Source: JBFHQE01 sp041592335 (GTDB lineage: Bacteria > Pseudomonadota > Gammaproteobacteria > Thiohalobacterales > Thiohalobacteraceae). From it: a stretch of 64,000 nt of DNA. The stretch covers positions 70,703 through 134,702 of the forward strand of contig JBFHQE010000006.1 of the NCBI GenBank assembly GCA_041592335.1, read 5' to 3'. Below the pieces are notes generated by a model, which saw only the letters and a program-made list of their open reading frames with translations, did no database searches and was not told the origin of the DNA. The translations under genes and the position numbers were made by a program. This document shows positions 27,281 to 35,674 of the stretch, piece by piece (within the stretch, counting starts at the first letter, position 1; every line of letters begins with the position of its first letter).

Positions 27281-27300
27281 TTATGCACAAGTTATTCAAC
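27281..27300 (+). promoter_or_regulatory. DnaA box and adjacent DnaA-like site
   Basis: TTATGCACA (27281-27289) fits TTWTNCACA, and TTATTCAAC follows two bases later as a weaker copy. DnaA controls nrd genes in E. coli, so the position between two NrdR boxes is meaningful. Binding is inferred. Confidence 0.55.
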
Positions 27301-27323
27301 AGTATGGTGTCGTAAAGCAGGTA

Positions 27324-27339
27324 ACACAATATCTTGTGT
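27324..27339. promoter_or_regulatory. NrdR box 2
   Basis: ACACAATATCTTGTGT, embedded in a longer near-perfect palindrome (GTA on the left, TAC on the right). It starts 165 bases from box 1. NrdR sites usually come in closer pairs, so looping, or a role at the divergent protease promoter, is possible. Confidence 0.8.
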
Positions 27340-27486
27340 TACCGAGATCCGCAATAGCTACTTTGCAACCGATTGTGGGACGGAAGCCATTAGACAGGGT
27401 TGATATCTTACTTGCAGACCACATTTAGAAGTCACACAGGGCTTGATGAATAAAAACCCTCCCTCATTAGACAGGAATATCCGGCA

Positions 27487-28854
27487 ATGCAAGGTAGAAT
27501 TTCCCACTTTTTGTTCTTTTTCTTGGTAATCGCTCACGTCAAAATCGCTATTGCAGCCTTACCGGTCGAGGTAAACGGGCAACCACTTCCATCCCTGGCG
27601 GATATGCTGGATACCGCAACCCCCGCCGTGGTTAACATTGCGACAGTTGGCCAGGTACAGGTTCGCCAGAATCCCTTTTTCAACGACCCCTTTTTCCGGC
27701 ATTTCTTCGATACCCCTCATTCACCCCGTACCCGTAAAACTCAAAGCCTTGGCTCGGGTGTCATTGTTGACGCCCGGCAGGGGTACATCATCACGAATCA
27801 TCATGTAATCAAAAATGCGAATATTATCCGCGTAATGCTGCACGATGGGCGCCAGTTCGAAGCAAAACTGATTGGCCAGGACCCGGAATCCGACGTTGCG
27901 GTAATCCAGATCCCGGCCGAAAACCTGACCGCCTTGCCGATGGCGGATTCGGATCTGGTGCGAGTAGGAGATTTTGTAGTCGCGATTGGCAATCCGTTCG
28001 GTCTGGGGCAAACCGTAACTTCCGGTATCGTCAGCGCCTTGAGTCGCAGCGGGCTCGGTATCGAGGGTTATGAGGACTTTATTCAGACCGATGCCTCGAT
28101 AAATCCTGGCAACTCCGGCGGTGCGTTAGTCGACCTTAATGGGCATTTAGTGGGCATCAATACCGCAATTATTGCTCCTGGTGGAGGGAATGTGGGAATT
28201 GGATTCGCCATTCCCATCAACATGGCGCATAAATTGATGCAGCAGCTGGTCATGCACGGGGAAATGCGCCGTGGACAGCTTGGGATATCGGTGCAAGACC
28301 TGACGCCGGAACTGGCCGAGGCATTTGGCCTGTCCAGCCATCGTGGCACCGCTATCGTCGCCATCGCCAAACAATCACCCGCCGCACAGGCCGGACTCAA
28401 GGTGGGTGACATCATCATACGTATTAACGACAAACCGGTGCGCAACGCCGCCACGGTCCGAAATGCGGTAGGCCTGCTTGCGATTGGCGAAACACTCGCC
28501 ATCACCATTACCCGAGACGGGAAAGAGCGCACCGTTAAAGCCATCATCGAGGCACCAGTTCTGGATGACGTTGAGGGAAGCACGCTACATCCGAAACTCG
28601 CCGGGGCCCGGCTTTCCAGCATTCGCGAGGGCATGCCCGAATTCGGCCGCAGCGAGGGCGTCATCATTCAGAAGCTGCAGGCCGGCAGTCCAGCTGCCCG
28701 GACAGGCCTGCAACCTGGCGATATCATTACATCGGCCAATAAACAGTCTGTAAGTGACGTAGCAGGTCTCAAGCAAGCATTATCAGCCGATCAGAACAGT
28801 CTGCTGCTCAACATCCAGCGAGGCGATAGTGCCTTGTTTTTATTGATAAGATAA
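27487..28854 (+). CDS. degQ: Periplasmic DegQ/HtrA-type serine endoprotease
   Basis: 455 residues. Signal peptide ~1-24; trypsin-like domain with H106 (TNHHVI), D136 (ESDVAVI) and S210 (NPGNSGGAL); two PDZ domains (~255-350 and ~375-455, with GLKVGDIIIRINDKPV and GLQPGDIITSANKQSV). The loop after strand 1 (FFNDPFFRHFFDTPHS) is the short, DegQ-like LA loop rather than the long DegP one. Envelope protein quality control. Divergent from nrdJa. Confidence 0.92.
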   Translation: MQGRISHFLFFFLVIAHVKIAIAALPVEVNGQPLPSLADMLDTATPAVVNIATVGQVQVRQNPFFNDPFFRHFFDTPHSPRTRKTQSLGSGVIVDARQGYIITNHHVIKNANIIRVMLHDGRQFEAKLIGQDPESDVAVIQIPAENLTALPMADSDLVRVGDFVVAIGNPFGLGQTVTSGIVSALSRSGLGIEGYEDFIQTDASINPGNSGGALVDLNGHLVGINTAIIAPGGGNVGIGFAIPINMAHKLMQQLVMHGEMRRGQLGISVQDLTPELAEAFGLSSHRGTAIVAIAKQSPAAQAGLKVGDIIIRINDKPVRNAATVRNAVGLLAIGETLAITITRDGKERTVKAIIEAPVLDDVEGSTLHPKLAGARLSSIREGMPEFGRSEGVIIQKLQAGSPAARTGLQPGDIITSANKQSVSDVAGLKQALSADQNSLLLNIQRGDSALFLLIR

Positions 28855-28904
28855 CCAAATTCACCTTATTTCCGCACGAACCCAAGCACTATTTATAGGA
28901 GAGA

Positions 28905-28929
28905 ATACTTGACTTATGTGCTTGGGTAT
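28905..28929. promoter_or_regulatory. IscR/Rrf2-type operator overlapping a promoter
   Basis: A 25-base site beginning ATACTTGACT and ending GGGTAT has the length and outer halves of the IscR type 1 consensus (ATASYYGACT ... RRSTAT); the second AGTC block is poorly kept. It sits on the promoter TTGACT (28909-28914), 16 bases, TATATT (28931-28936). A separate 9-bp inverted repeat, CCCAAGCAC (28881-28889) with GTGCTTGGG (28918-28926), partly overlaps it. Confidence 0.5.
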
Positions 28930-28980
28930 ATATATTAGAATTTAATTATGTTCTGATCATCGTAAAGCGAGGTGAATACT

Positions 28981-29433
28981 ATGAGTGGATTAATTCAAAA
29001 CTTCCCCCACGACGGTGTCGTCACCATTAATCGAGTGATTCTGAAACCCGAATACACCCTGGACGATCTCCAGGAACGCGTCGCCGTGCTGTGTGAAAAC
29101 GTCAAGACCTATCACTCTGAAACAGGTTTTGTCGGTGGCTTCGTGGCCGTGAACAGCGGCGCCGTATCCAATGAAGGTTCGACCATCGGCCAGGCCGTGG
29201 AAAGCCCGCTGAAAGGTAAGGAAGCGCTGATCATCACCTTCTGGAACACCTTTGCCGATCACGAGGAATCGCACAAGAGCGAGACCTTCCAGCCGCTGTT
29301 CAAGGAAGTTCTGGAACTGTGTGAAAACGGCAATGAGGAAATTGCCTATGAAATGCTCTGGTCCGGCAGGGCCTACTCCTCCGATGAGGCCAAGGCCGCA
29401 CAGGAAGCCAAGGAAAAATACCAGGCCGCCTGA
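28981..29433 (+). CDS. Conserved protein of unknown function, ABM-like fold possible
   Basis: 150 residues from ATG 28981 with GAGGTGA before it. The protein is acidic, with a beta strand VVTINRVILKP, helix LDDLQERVAVLCENV and strand FVGGFVAVNSG. A later EALIITFWNTFADHEESHKSETFQPLFKEVLE resembles the W/H strand-helix unit of dimeric alpha/beta-barrel (antibiotic biosynthesis monooxygenase-like) proteins. I do not recognise a specific family. A putative IscR-type site suggests iron, Fe-S or redox control. A terminator follows, so it is monocistronic. Confidence 0.6.
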   Translation: MSGLIQNFPHDGVVTINRVILKPEYTLDDLQERVAVLCENVKTYHSETGFVGGFVAVNSGAVSNEGSTIGQAVESPLKGKEALIITFWNTFADHEESHKSETFQPLFKEVLELCENGNEEIAYEMLWSGRAYSSDEAKAAQEAKEKYQAA

Positions 29434-29468
29434 ATCCTTTTCTCCTCCTCTGCACTCAGGTGCTGCTT

Positions 29469-29495
29469 AAGGGGTCCTACCGGACCCCTTTTTTT
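29469..29495 (+). terminator. Rho-independent terminator
   Basis: GGGGTCC, TACC loop, GGACCCC, then seven T. It ends the transcript of the gene at 28981. Confidence 0.92.
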
Positions 29496-29572
29496 CTGGC
29501 TGCATAACAGAATAAATCCTGTCGCCGGGCGTCTAACTTAAATCTTACAGCCTCCGGTCCGCTATAAGAGAA

Positions 29573-31105
29573 GTGAGCAAGCGGTTAATCATCAACAGCA
29601 TTGGTTTTCTTTCGATTATCGCCCTGATGATCGCTTCATTGCTGTTTGGCCTCAACCAGATGGAACGCGTCTATGGCCAGCTGCATGCACAGTCCACCTC
29701 GAGTTCAGAAATATCCACAACCGTCTCCAACATGAATAACGCCATGCTGTCGCGCACCCTCAGCCTGCGGAAAATTTTGCTCATGGATGACGTATTCGAT
29801 ATCGACCAGGAAAGGCTGCGCATGTATGAACAGGGGCTGCGCATCAATCGAGGCATTGAAACGCTTAGCGAGCTTCCGCTGTCAGAAACAGAACGATATG
29901 CATTTGAGCAGTTTCTGATCGCCGCGCACGAGGGCAACCCGCAACTTCAGGATATTCTTGATCGCATTATTGGCGGCGAACCGATTATCCAGTTGACGCC
30001 GATGATCGAAGCGGCCTTCGCCAAACAGGAAGTCGTCGTCGCCAGCTTATTGCAGCTCTCGGAAGCAATCCATGCATCCAATCAGCAAACCATTGGCAAT
30101 ACTCTGCGTAACCACCAGCAAGCCGCTCTGCAAACCAGCATATTTCTGATCGCGGCCACCTGCATTGCCATAATCACAGCGCTATATGTCATTACCTGGA
30201 GTCAGCGCCAGCTCAAGAAAATCGAGGACGAACGTGAAAAATTCAGCGCGTTGTTCAACAGGAATATGGATGCCGTTGCCCTGATATCCGACGACGTTAT
30301 CCTGGAATGCAATGCGCATTTTCGCGAGCTGTTCTTTCTTGAAGACAGCGTGTTACCCATTCCCGTGACCACCCTGTTCCCGGAAAAACGCGCGGTGGAC
30401 TTTAACCTGGACGACACCTGGAATGAACACGTGACCCTGACGGACAATCGAAACGGCGCCCGCTTTGAATGGGTATTCAAACGCGTGGATGGCAGCACCT
30501 TCGATGCCGATGTGTCGCTGAGCAATATCCCGTTAACCGGGGACAACCTGATCCAGGCGGTGATCCGCGATATCACGGCACAAAAACAGTACCAGGACAG
30601 AATCAAGTACCAGGCGACTCACGACCCTCTAACCGGTCTTTATAACCGCAATGTGTTTTTCGCCAAACTCAAATCCGCACTGCAGGATTGCACCCGATCA
30701 TCCATGCAACACTCCCTGTGCTATATCGACCTGGACAAATTCAAGGAAGTTAACGATACCGTTGGCCATGCAGCCGGCGACAAACTACTCATGCATATCG
30801 TCAACCTGCTGAATCATTACATCCGCAGCACGGATATTCTGGCCAGACTAGGCGGCGATGAATTCGGCCTGCTGCTACCCAACTGTAATCGTGAAAAGGC
30901 GCTGGAGATTACCCAGTGCATGCGCGAAGCCGTCGAGAAATTCACCTTCACCTGGAAAGGTCAGCACTTCAATGTCACCCTCAGTATCGGCCTGACGACT
31001 TTCTCGGATGGCAACCTGCCACCCGATGAGATAATCAATCTGGCGGACGCCGCCTGTTACCGGGCAAAGAACAACGGCCGCAATCAGATCTACAGCCACT
31101 CTTAA
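29573..31105 (+). CDS. Membrane-bound PAS-GGDEF diguanylate cyclase
   Basis: 510 residues, GTG start. Two membrane helices (~8-28 and ~188-208) enclose a helical periplasmic sensor. A PAS-like domain (~225-340) follows, then the GGDEF domain (~345-508) with the active loop RLGGDEFGLLL (~427). The inhibitory I-site RSTD lies exactly five residues before GGDEF, so product feedback is expected. Likely makes c-di-GMP in response to a periplasmic or PAS-sensed signal. No EAL domain. Confidence 0.92.
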   Translation: MSKRLIINSIGFLSIIALMIASLLFGLNQMERVYGQLHAQSTSSSEISTTVSNMNNAMLSRTLSLRKILLMDDVFDIDQERLRMYEQGLRINRGIETLSELPLSETERYAFEQFLIAAHEGNPQLQDILDRIIGGEPIIQLTPMIEAAFAKQEVVVASLLQLSEAIHASNQQTIGNTLRNHQQAALQTSIFLIAATCIAIITALYVITWSQRQLKKIEDEREKFSALFNRNMDAVALISDDVILECNAHFRELFFLEDSVLPIPVTTLFPEKRAVDFNLDDTWNEHVTLTDNRNGARFEWVFKRVDGSTFDADVSLSNIPLTGDNLIQAVIRDITAQKQYQDRIKYQATHDPLTGLYNRNVFFAKLKSALQDCTRSSMQHSLCYIDLDKFKEVNDTVGHAAGDKLLMHIVNLLNHYIRSTDILARLGGDEFGLLLPNCNREKALEITQCMREAVEKFTFTWKGQHFNVTLSIGLTTFSDGNLPPDEIINLADAACYRAKNNGRNQIYSHS

Positions 31106-31123
31106 GGCTGACGCTGGAAAAAC

Positions 31124-31381
31124 TCACTTCACGAACGTCAACCACTCCACCAGGTAAAAAATGTACTGCCCCTCGGATGATTTGGAAGGACCGATAACCC
31201 GCGCCGGATAAAGGCTTTTCTCCTTGTTCATGCCTGCCAGCGCAGCAGCTTCATCCTCAACCAGGGTCACACAACCGGCCGGAAACCGCTTACGCGAGGT
31301 GCGCGGCGAATAGATAATTGCGCAATGCACATCCGACACCTTGGTCAACGGATCGGGCGGCACAAAACCTTTTAAACTCAT
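31124..31381 (-). CDS. Conserved hypothetical protein, 85 residues
   Basis: ATG 31381 (MSLKGFVPPDPLTKVSDVHC...) with AGGAAGAG as ribosome site. Cytoplasmic, basic in the middle, aromatic at the end (GQYIFYLVEWLTFVK). No domain is recognised. It is divergent from srkA, with only 35 bases between their starts, so the two promoters overlap their coding ends. Confidence 0.6.
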   Translation of the reverse strand: MSLKGFVPPDPLTKVSDVHCAIIYSPRTSRKRFPAGCVTLVEDEAAALAGMNKEKSLYPARVIGPSKSSEGQYIFYLVEWLTFVK

Positions 31382-31416
31382 CGCTCTTCCTGGCAAAAAA
31401 ATGCTCTAATAAACCC

Positions 31417-32400
31417 ATGACAGAACTCGAACATGCTTACGCAAATCTCACGCCGGATCTTATTCTCAATGCGATTGAAATGCTGGGCTATACCTGCAAT
31501 GGACATCTGCTGGCGCTGAACAGCTATGAAAACCGAGTGTATCAAATCGGACTGGAGGATGGCGGCTTTATCATCGCCAAGTTCTACCGCCCCGGACGCT
31601 GGTCGAATGAAGCCATTCTTGAAGAACATGCCTTTTCCCTTGAGCTGCTGGAACACGAAATTCCCATTGTCGCCCCAATGGAGCATAAGGGTGCCACGCT
31701 GCATGAATACGACCATTATCGCTTTGCGCTTTTTCCACGCCGTGGTGGGCGTTGGCCGGAACTGGACAACCCGGACAACCTGCTCTGGCTGGGACGCTAC
31801 CTGGGAAGGCTGCATCGAGTTGGCCAGGCAAAACCTTTTACGCACCGTCCGACGCTGGATATCAACAGTTTCGGCACCGAGAGCGTACAGTTCCTGCTGG
31901 AGAAACAGTTCATTCCGAACCACCTGATCCCCGCCTATGAAAGCTTAAGCCGTGATTTACTGACGCAGATCCAGGCAGCGTATCAGCGCGCGGGAAAATT
32001 CAGGCTAATCCGAACCCATGGCGATTGTCATCCCGGCAATATTCTATGGCGTGAAGATGGACCGCAATTCGTCGACCTGGATGACTGCCGCATGGCGCCC
32101 GCGGTCCAGGATATCTGGATGCTGTTATCCGGAGAAAGGCGTGACCAGGCACTGGCCTTAAGCGAAATCATCGAAGGCTATAATGAATTCGCTGACTTTA
32201 ATCCGGCCGAGCTGCATATCATCGAGGCCTTACGCACCTTGCGACTGATGCACTACGCGGCCTGGCTCGCGCGGCGCTCGGATGACCCTGCATTCCAGCA
32301 AGCGTTCCCCTGGTTCTACAGCGACAAATACTGGGAAGAACATATTCTGAATTTGCGCGAACAAAGTGCCGCACTTAATGAGCAACCCCTGAGTATTTGA
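31417..32400 (+). CDS. srkA: Stress response kinase A (SrkA/YihE)
   Basis: 327 residues from ATG 31417. Aminoglycoside-phosphotransferase-like Ser/Thr kinase fold: an N-lobe with ENRVYQIGLEDGGFIIAKFYRPGRW (lysine), the catalytic loop RTHGDCHPGNILW and the metal site FVDLDDCRMAPAVQD. In E. coli it counters stress-induced cell death. Followed after one base by a small gene at 32402. Confidence 0.92.
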   Translation: MTELEHAYANLTPDLILNAIEMLGYTCNGHLLALNSYENRVYQIGLEDGGFIIAKFYRPGRWSNEAILEEHAFSLELLEHEIPIVAPMEHKGATLHEYDHYRFALFPRRGGRWPELDNPDNLLWLGRYLGRLHRVGQAKPFTHRPTLDINSFGTESVQFLLEKQFIPNHLIPAYESLSRDLLTQIQAAYQRAGKFRLIRTHGDCHPGNILWREDGPQFVDLDDCRMAPAVQDIWMLLSGERRDQALALSEIIEGYNEFADFNPAELHIIEALRTLRLMHYAAWLARRSDDPAFQQAFPWFYSDKYWEEHILNLREQSAALNEQPLSI

Positions 32401-32401
32401 C

Positions 32402-32734
32402 TTGGACTACGAATTACAACGCCTCACCGAACTGCTGGATAAGATCAATCCGGAACACGCAGCATGGATTCGCGATCAGGCAACTCGATTAACATCGGAT
32501 ACGGAAGCAGTCTACCGTGCGCTGAATTCACAGCAGATGTGGGGCGGTGCCGGATCGATTGCCAATGACGCCCTGGCAGACAATCCCGGCGTGAATGAGT
32601 GGGAGTGGGAAGCGATGATCCGTGAATTCCGTTCGCTCATGATCGACATTGCGACGGAGTTGAAATCACAACCCCGCCATTACCCGGATATCGACTTCTG
32701 GTTATCGTCTTTTACCAGCTGGAATAGTGAGTAA
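32402..32734 (+). CDS. Conserved hypothetical protein downstream of srkA
   Basis: 110 residues, starting at TTG 32402, one base after the srkA stop, which implies coupling. Helical and acidic, Trp-rich (QMWGGAGSIAND, NEWEWEAMIREFRSLM, FWLSSFTSWNS). No known motif; it may be a partner or regulator of SrkA, inferred only from position. Confidence 0.55.
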   Translation: MDYELQRLTELLDKINPEHAAWIRDQATRLTSDTEAVYRALNSQQMWGGAGSIANDALADNPGVNEWEWEAMIREFRSLMIDIATELKSQPRHYPDIDFWLSSFTSWNSE

Positions 32735-32738
32735 GCTG

Positions 32739-32939
32739 TTAACCGTGAACCGGGCGCAGACTGGTTTGCCAATCGGCGGTCGGTGCATCCTGAAGAATCT
32801 TCATTGAACGCCCGATTTCATTTTCATACCAGCCACAATGATGCTGATGCGGTTCCGCTTCATAAGCCCACCAGCTACCATCGGCATCCTGCGCCAGCCA
32901 GCGCACCCACCCGGGTAAATCAGTTTCGGAAAATTCCAT
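32739..32939 (-). CDS. Small Trp/His-rich conserved hypothetical protein
   Basis: 66 residues from ATG 32939 (MEFSETDLPGWVRWLAQDADGSWWAYEAEPHQHHCGWYENEIG...). The WVRWLAQDADGSWWAYE segment suggests a small beta sheet. No family is assigned. It ends 4 bases from the gene at 32402 (convergent). Confidence 0.55.
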   Translation of the reverse strand: MEFSETDLPGWVRWLAQDADGSWWAYEAEPHQHHCGWYENEIGRSMKILQDAPTADWQTSLRPVHG

Positions 32940-32963
32940 CACGCACGAACATGTCTACGACAT

Positions 32964-32990
32964 AAAAAAGGGCGACCGAAGTCGCCCTTT
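32964..32990 (-). terminator. Rho-independent terminator of the carbon operon
   Basis: On the minus strand: GGGCGAC, a TTCG tetraloop, GTCGCCC, then six T. It lies 20 bases after the fba stop and marks the end of tkt-gap-pgk-pyk-fba. Confidence 0.93.
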
Positions 32991-33010
32991 CGAGTACTGC
33001 TCAAATCAAC

Positions 33011-34075
33011 TTAGTTGACCTGCGGATCCAGCTCACCGGATTCGTAACGCTTGAACATTACTTCCAGGCTCATTGGCTTGATCTTGTCAGCATGACCGGC
33101 GCAACCGAAGGCTTCATAACGCGCCTTACAGATATCCTTCATGGCTGCAGTTGATGCCTTCAGGAATTTACGTGGGTCAAAGTTGGACTTGTTTTCCGCC
33201 AGGTGCTTACGGATGGAACCGGTAGAGGCCATACGCAGGTCGGTATCGATGTTAACCTTGCGCACGCCGTGCTTGATGCCTTCCTGGATTTCTTCAACCG
33301 GCACGCCATAGGTTGAACCCATGTCACCGCCGTAGTTGTTGATGATTTCCAGCCAGTCCTGCGGAACGGAAGAAGAACCGTGCATAACCAGATGGGTATT
33401 CGGGATACGCGCATGGATTTCCTTGATGCGATCGATCGCCAGGATATCGCCTGTCGGTGGACGGGTGAACTTGTAGGCGCCGTGTGAAGTACCGATCGCG
33501 ATTGCCAGCGCATCAACACCGGTTTCCTTAACGAACTGCGCCGCTTCTTCCGGATCAGTCAGCAACTGTGAGTGATCCAGCTGGTCGTCGGAACCATGAC
33601 CGTCTTCTTCGCCCATCATGCCGGTTTCCAGTGAACCCAGACAGCCCAGCTCACCTTCAACGGAAACACCGCCAGCGTGTGCCATTTCAACCACGCGGCG
33701 AGTCACGTCAACGTTATATTCGTAAGTGGAAGGCGTCTTCATGTCTTCCATCAGAGAACCGTCCATCATGACCGAGCTGAAGCCGGACTGGATGGAACGC
33801 AGACAAACAGACGGCGCGGAACCGTGATCCTGGTGCATAACAATCGGAATGTGCGGATACATTTCGATGGCAGCGGAAATCAGGTGACGCAGGAAGGGCT
33901 CGCCTGCATAGGAACGAGCGCCGGCGGAACCCTGCATAATAACCGGGCTGTTACATTCATCGGCAGCCTGCATGATGGCATGTACCTGTTCCATGTTGTT
34001 CACATTGAAGGCAGGCATACCAAAATTGTTTTCAGCTGCGTAATCAAGCAATTGACGCAAGGATATCAAGGCCAT
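33011..34075 (-). CDS. fba: Class II fructose-bisphosphate aldolase (CbbA type)
   Basis: Zn-dependent aldolase of glycolysis, gluconeogenesis and the Calvin cycle. 354 residues. Metal ligands in VMHQDHGSAPS and VEGELGCLGSLE, active-site GTSHGAYKF, HGSSSVPQDW and VRKVNIDTDLRMA. The long CbbA-like form of proteobacteria. AAGGAGAG precedes the start. Last gene of the carbon cluster. Confidence 0.96.
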   Translation of the reverse strand: MALISLRQLLDYAAENNFGMPAFNVNNMEQVHAIMQAADECNSPVIMQGSAGARSYAGEPFLRHLISAAIEMYPHIPIVMHQDHGSAPSVCLRSIQSGFSSVMMDGSLMEDMKTPSTYEYNVDVTRRVVEMAHAGGVSVEGELGCLGSLETGMMGEEDGHGSDDQLDHSQLLTDPEEAAQFVKETGVDALAIAIGTSHGAYKFTRPPTGDILAIDRIKEIHARIPNTHLVMHGSSSVPQDWLEIINNYGGDMGSTYGVPVEEIQEGIKHGVRKVNIDTDLRMASTGSIRKHLAENKSNFDPRKFLKASTAAMKDICKARYEAFGCAGHADKIKPMSLEVMFKRYESGELDPQVN

Positions 34076-34161
34076 GGTGCTCTCCTTGGAGTTTCTCGTA
34101 AGTTATAAAAAATAAGTCGTTCGGATTAGGTCCGCGCTGCCTCTGTCGCCAGGCGGAAAAA

Positions 34162-35610
34162 CTACAATTCTTCCTTCAACTCGTGTTCGCCGACACGCAG
34201 GATCTTCATCGCGTTGGTGCCACCCAGGACACCGGCAAGATCGCCCTTGGTGATAATCACCAGGTCGCCGTCGCGCACCGCGCCGCGGCGTACCAGTTCG
34301 TCGATCGCTTCCTTGTTCACCTCGGCATGATCGGTCGAAGTGACATCGAAACTGACCGGGTAGACCCCACGATAAAGGGTTACCTTTCTACGCGTCTCCA
34401 CGTGACGGGTCAAGGAATAGATCGGGATACCCGAGCTGACACGCGACATCCACAAGGGCGTGGCGCCGGATTCGGTCAAAGCGGCAATAGCTTTAACCCC
34501 AAGATTATTGGCGGTATACATGGCGGCCTTGGCGATCGCCTCGTCGATCCGGTTAAATCGAATTTGCTGACGACGCTCCTGCCCCAGTTGCATACGCTGT
34601 GGCTCGGCGCCACGGCAGATGCGGTCCATCGCCGCGACCACCTTCGCCGGGAAGCGGCCAGCTGCCGTTTCCGCCGACAGCATCACCGCATCCGTGCCAT
34701 CGATGACCGCGTTGGCCACATCGAACACTTCCGCACGGGTAGGTATGGGATTTTCCACCATCGACTGCATCATCTGCGTCGCAGTCACCACCACGCGATC
34801 CATGGTGCGCGCGATCTGGATTATGCGCTTTTGCACGGCAGGCAATTCCGCGTCGCCGATTTCGACACCCAGGTCACCACGGGCGATCATGACTGCATCC
34901 GAAGCCTCGATGATCTCCTCGAGATTCTTCATTGCCTCGGCGCGTTCAATCTTGGCCATGATGCCACCATGACCACCCGCCGCACGCAATAGCTGACGTG
35001 CTTCATTCACATCTTCGGCAGAACGCGGGAATGAAATCGCCAGATAATCCGCCTGCATCTTGGCCGCGCACTTGATATCCGCGCGATCCTTGTCGGTCAG
35101 CGCCTTGGCGGAAAGACCGCCGCCCTGACGATTGATGCCCTTGTTGTTGGAGAGAATGCCGCCCACGACAACCCGGCAATCGACCTCCGTCTCGGTGACA
35201 TCTTCCACCCACAAAACCACCGCGCCATCATCCAGCAGCAACGTATCGCCGCGCGAAACATCCTGCGGCAGCTGCTTATAGGCTATGCCGACGCGAGTTG
35301 GCGTGCCCGCATCGGGATCCATCTTGGCATCCAGTACGAAACGGCCACCTTCATCCAGCTCAATGGCACCGTCCTTGAAACGATCAATACGAATCTTGGG
35401 GCCTTGCAGATCACACAGCACACCTACCTGGCGGCCATGGGCGCGTGCACGATTGCGTACAGTTTCTGCTCTCTGGACGTGTTCTTCATGCGAACCGTGG
35501 GAAAAATTGAGTCGAACAACATCGACCCCGGCCTGGATTAATTCATCCAGCACCTTGGCATCATCCGTTGCGGGACCCAAGGTGGCGATAATTTTAGTTC
35601 TGCGCATCAT
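34162..35610 (-). CDS. pyk: Pyruvate kinase
   Basis: 482 residues. Converts PEP and ADP to pyruvate and ATP. N-terminus MMRRTKIIATLGPATDD, catalytic IMAKIERAEAMKNLEEII (Lys), metal and substrate segment AVMIARGDLGVEIG, VVTATQMMQSM and VMLSAETAAGRFP. It follows pgk by 64 bases, across a strong hairpin at 35644. Confidence 0.96.
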   Translation of the reverse strand: MMRRTKIIATLGPATDDAKVLDELIQAGVDVVRLNFSHGSHEEHVQRAETVRNRARAHGRQVGVLCDLQGPKIRIDRFKDGAIELDEGGRFVLDAKMDPDAGTPTRVGIAYKQLPQDVSRGDTLLLDDGAVVLWVEDVTETEVDCRVVVGGILSNNKGINRQGGGLSAKALTDKDRADIKCAAKMQADYLAISFPRSAEDVNEARQLLRAAGGHGGIMAKIERAEAMKNLEEIIEASDAVMIARGDLGVEIGDAELPAVQKRIIQIARTMDRVVVTATQMMQSMVENPIPTRAEVFDVANAVIDGTDAVMLSAETAAGRFPAKVVAAMDRICRGAEPQRMQLGQERRQQIRFNRIDEAIAKAAMYTANNLGVKAIAALTESGATPLWMSRVSSGIPIYSLTRHVETRRKVTLYRGVYPVSFDVTSTDHAEVNKEAIDELVRRGAVRDGDLVIITKGDLAGVLGGTNAMKILRVGEHELKEEL

Positions 35611-35643
35611 CTAATAGTCATTACCTGTTCGCGAAAAACACGA

Positions 35644-35664
35644 CGCCGCCGAAAATCGGCGGCG
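35644..35664 (-). terminator. Hairpin between pgk and pyk
   Basis: CGCCGCCGA and TCGGCGGCG form a 9-bp stem with a three-base loop. On the minus strand it is followed by TCGTG and five T, so it may partially terminate or stabilise the pgk end. Confidence 0.5.
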
Positions 35665-35674
35665 GGTTGGAAGC

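Noticed and set aside
27058..27486. Cobalamin riboswitch upstream of the B12-dependent reductase
   Set aside because: No B12-box (GCCACTG-type) core seen; the region shows NrdR and DnaA sites instead.
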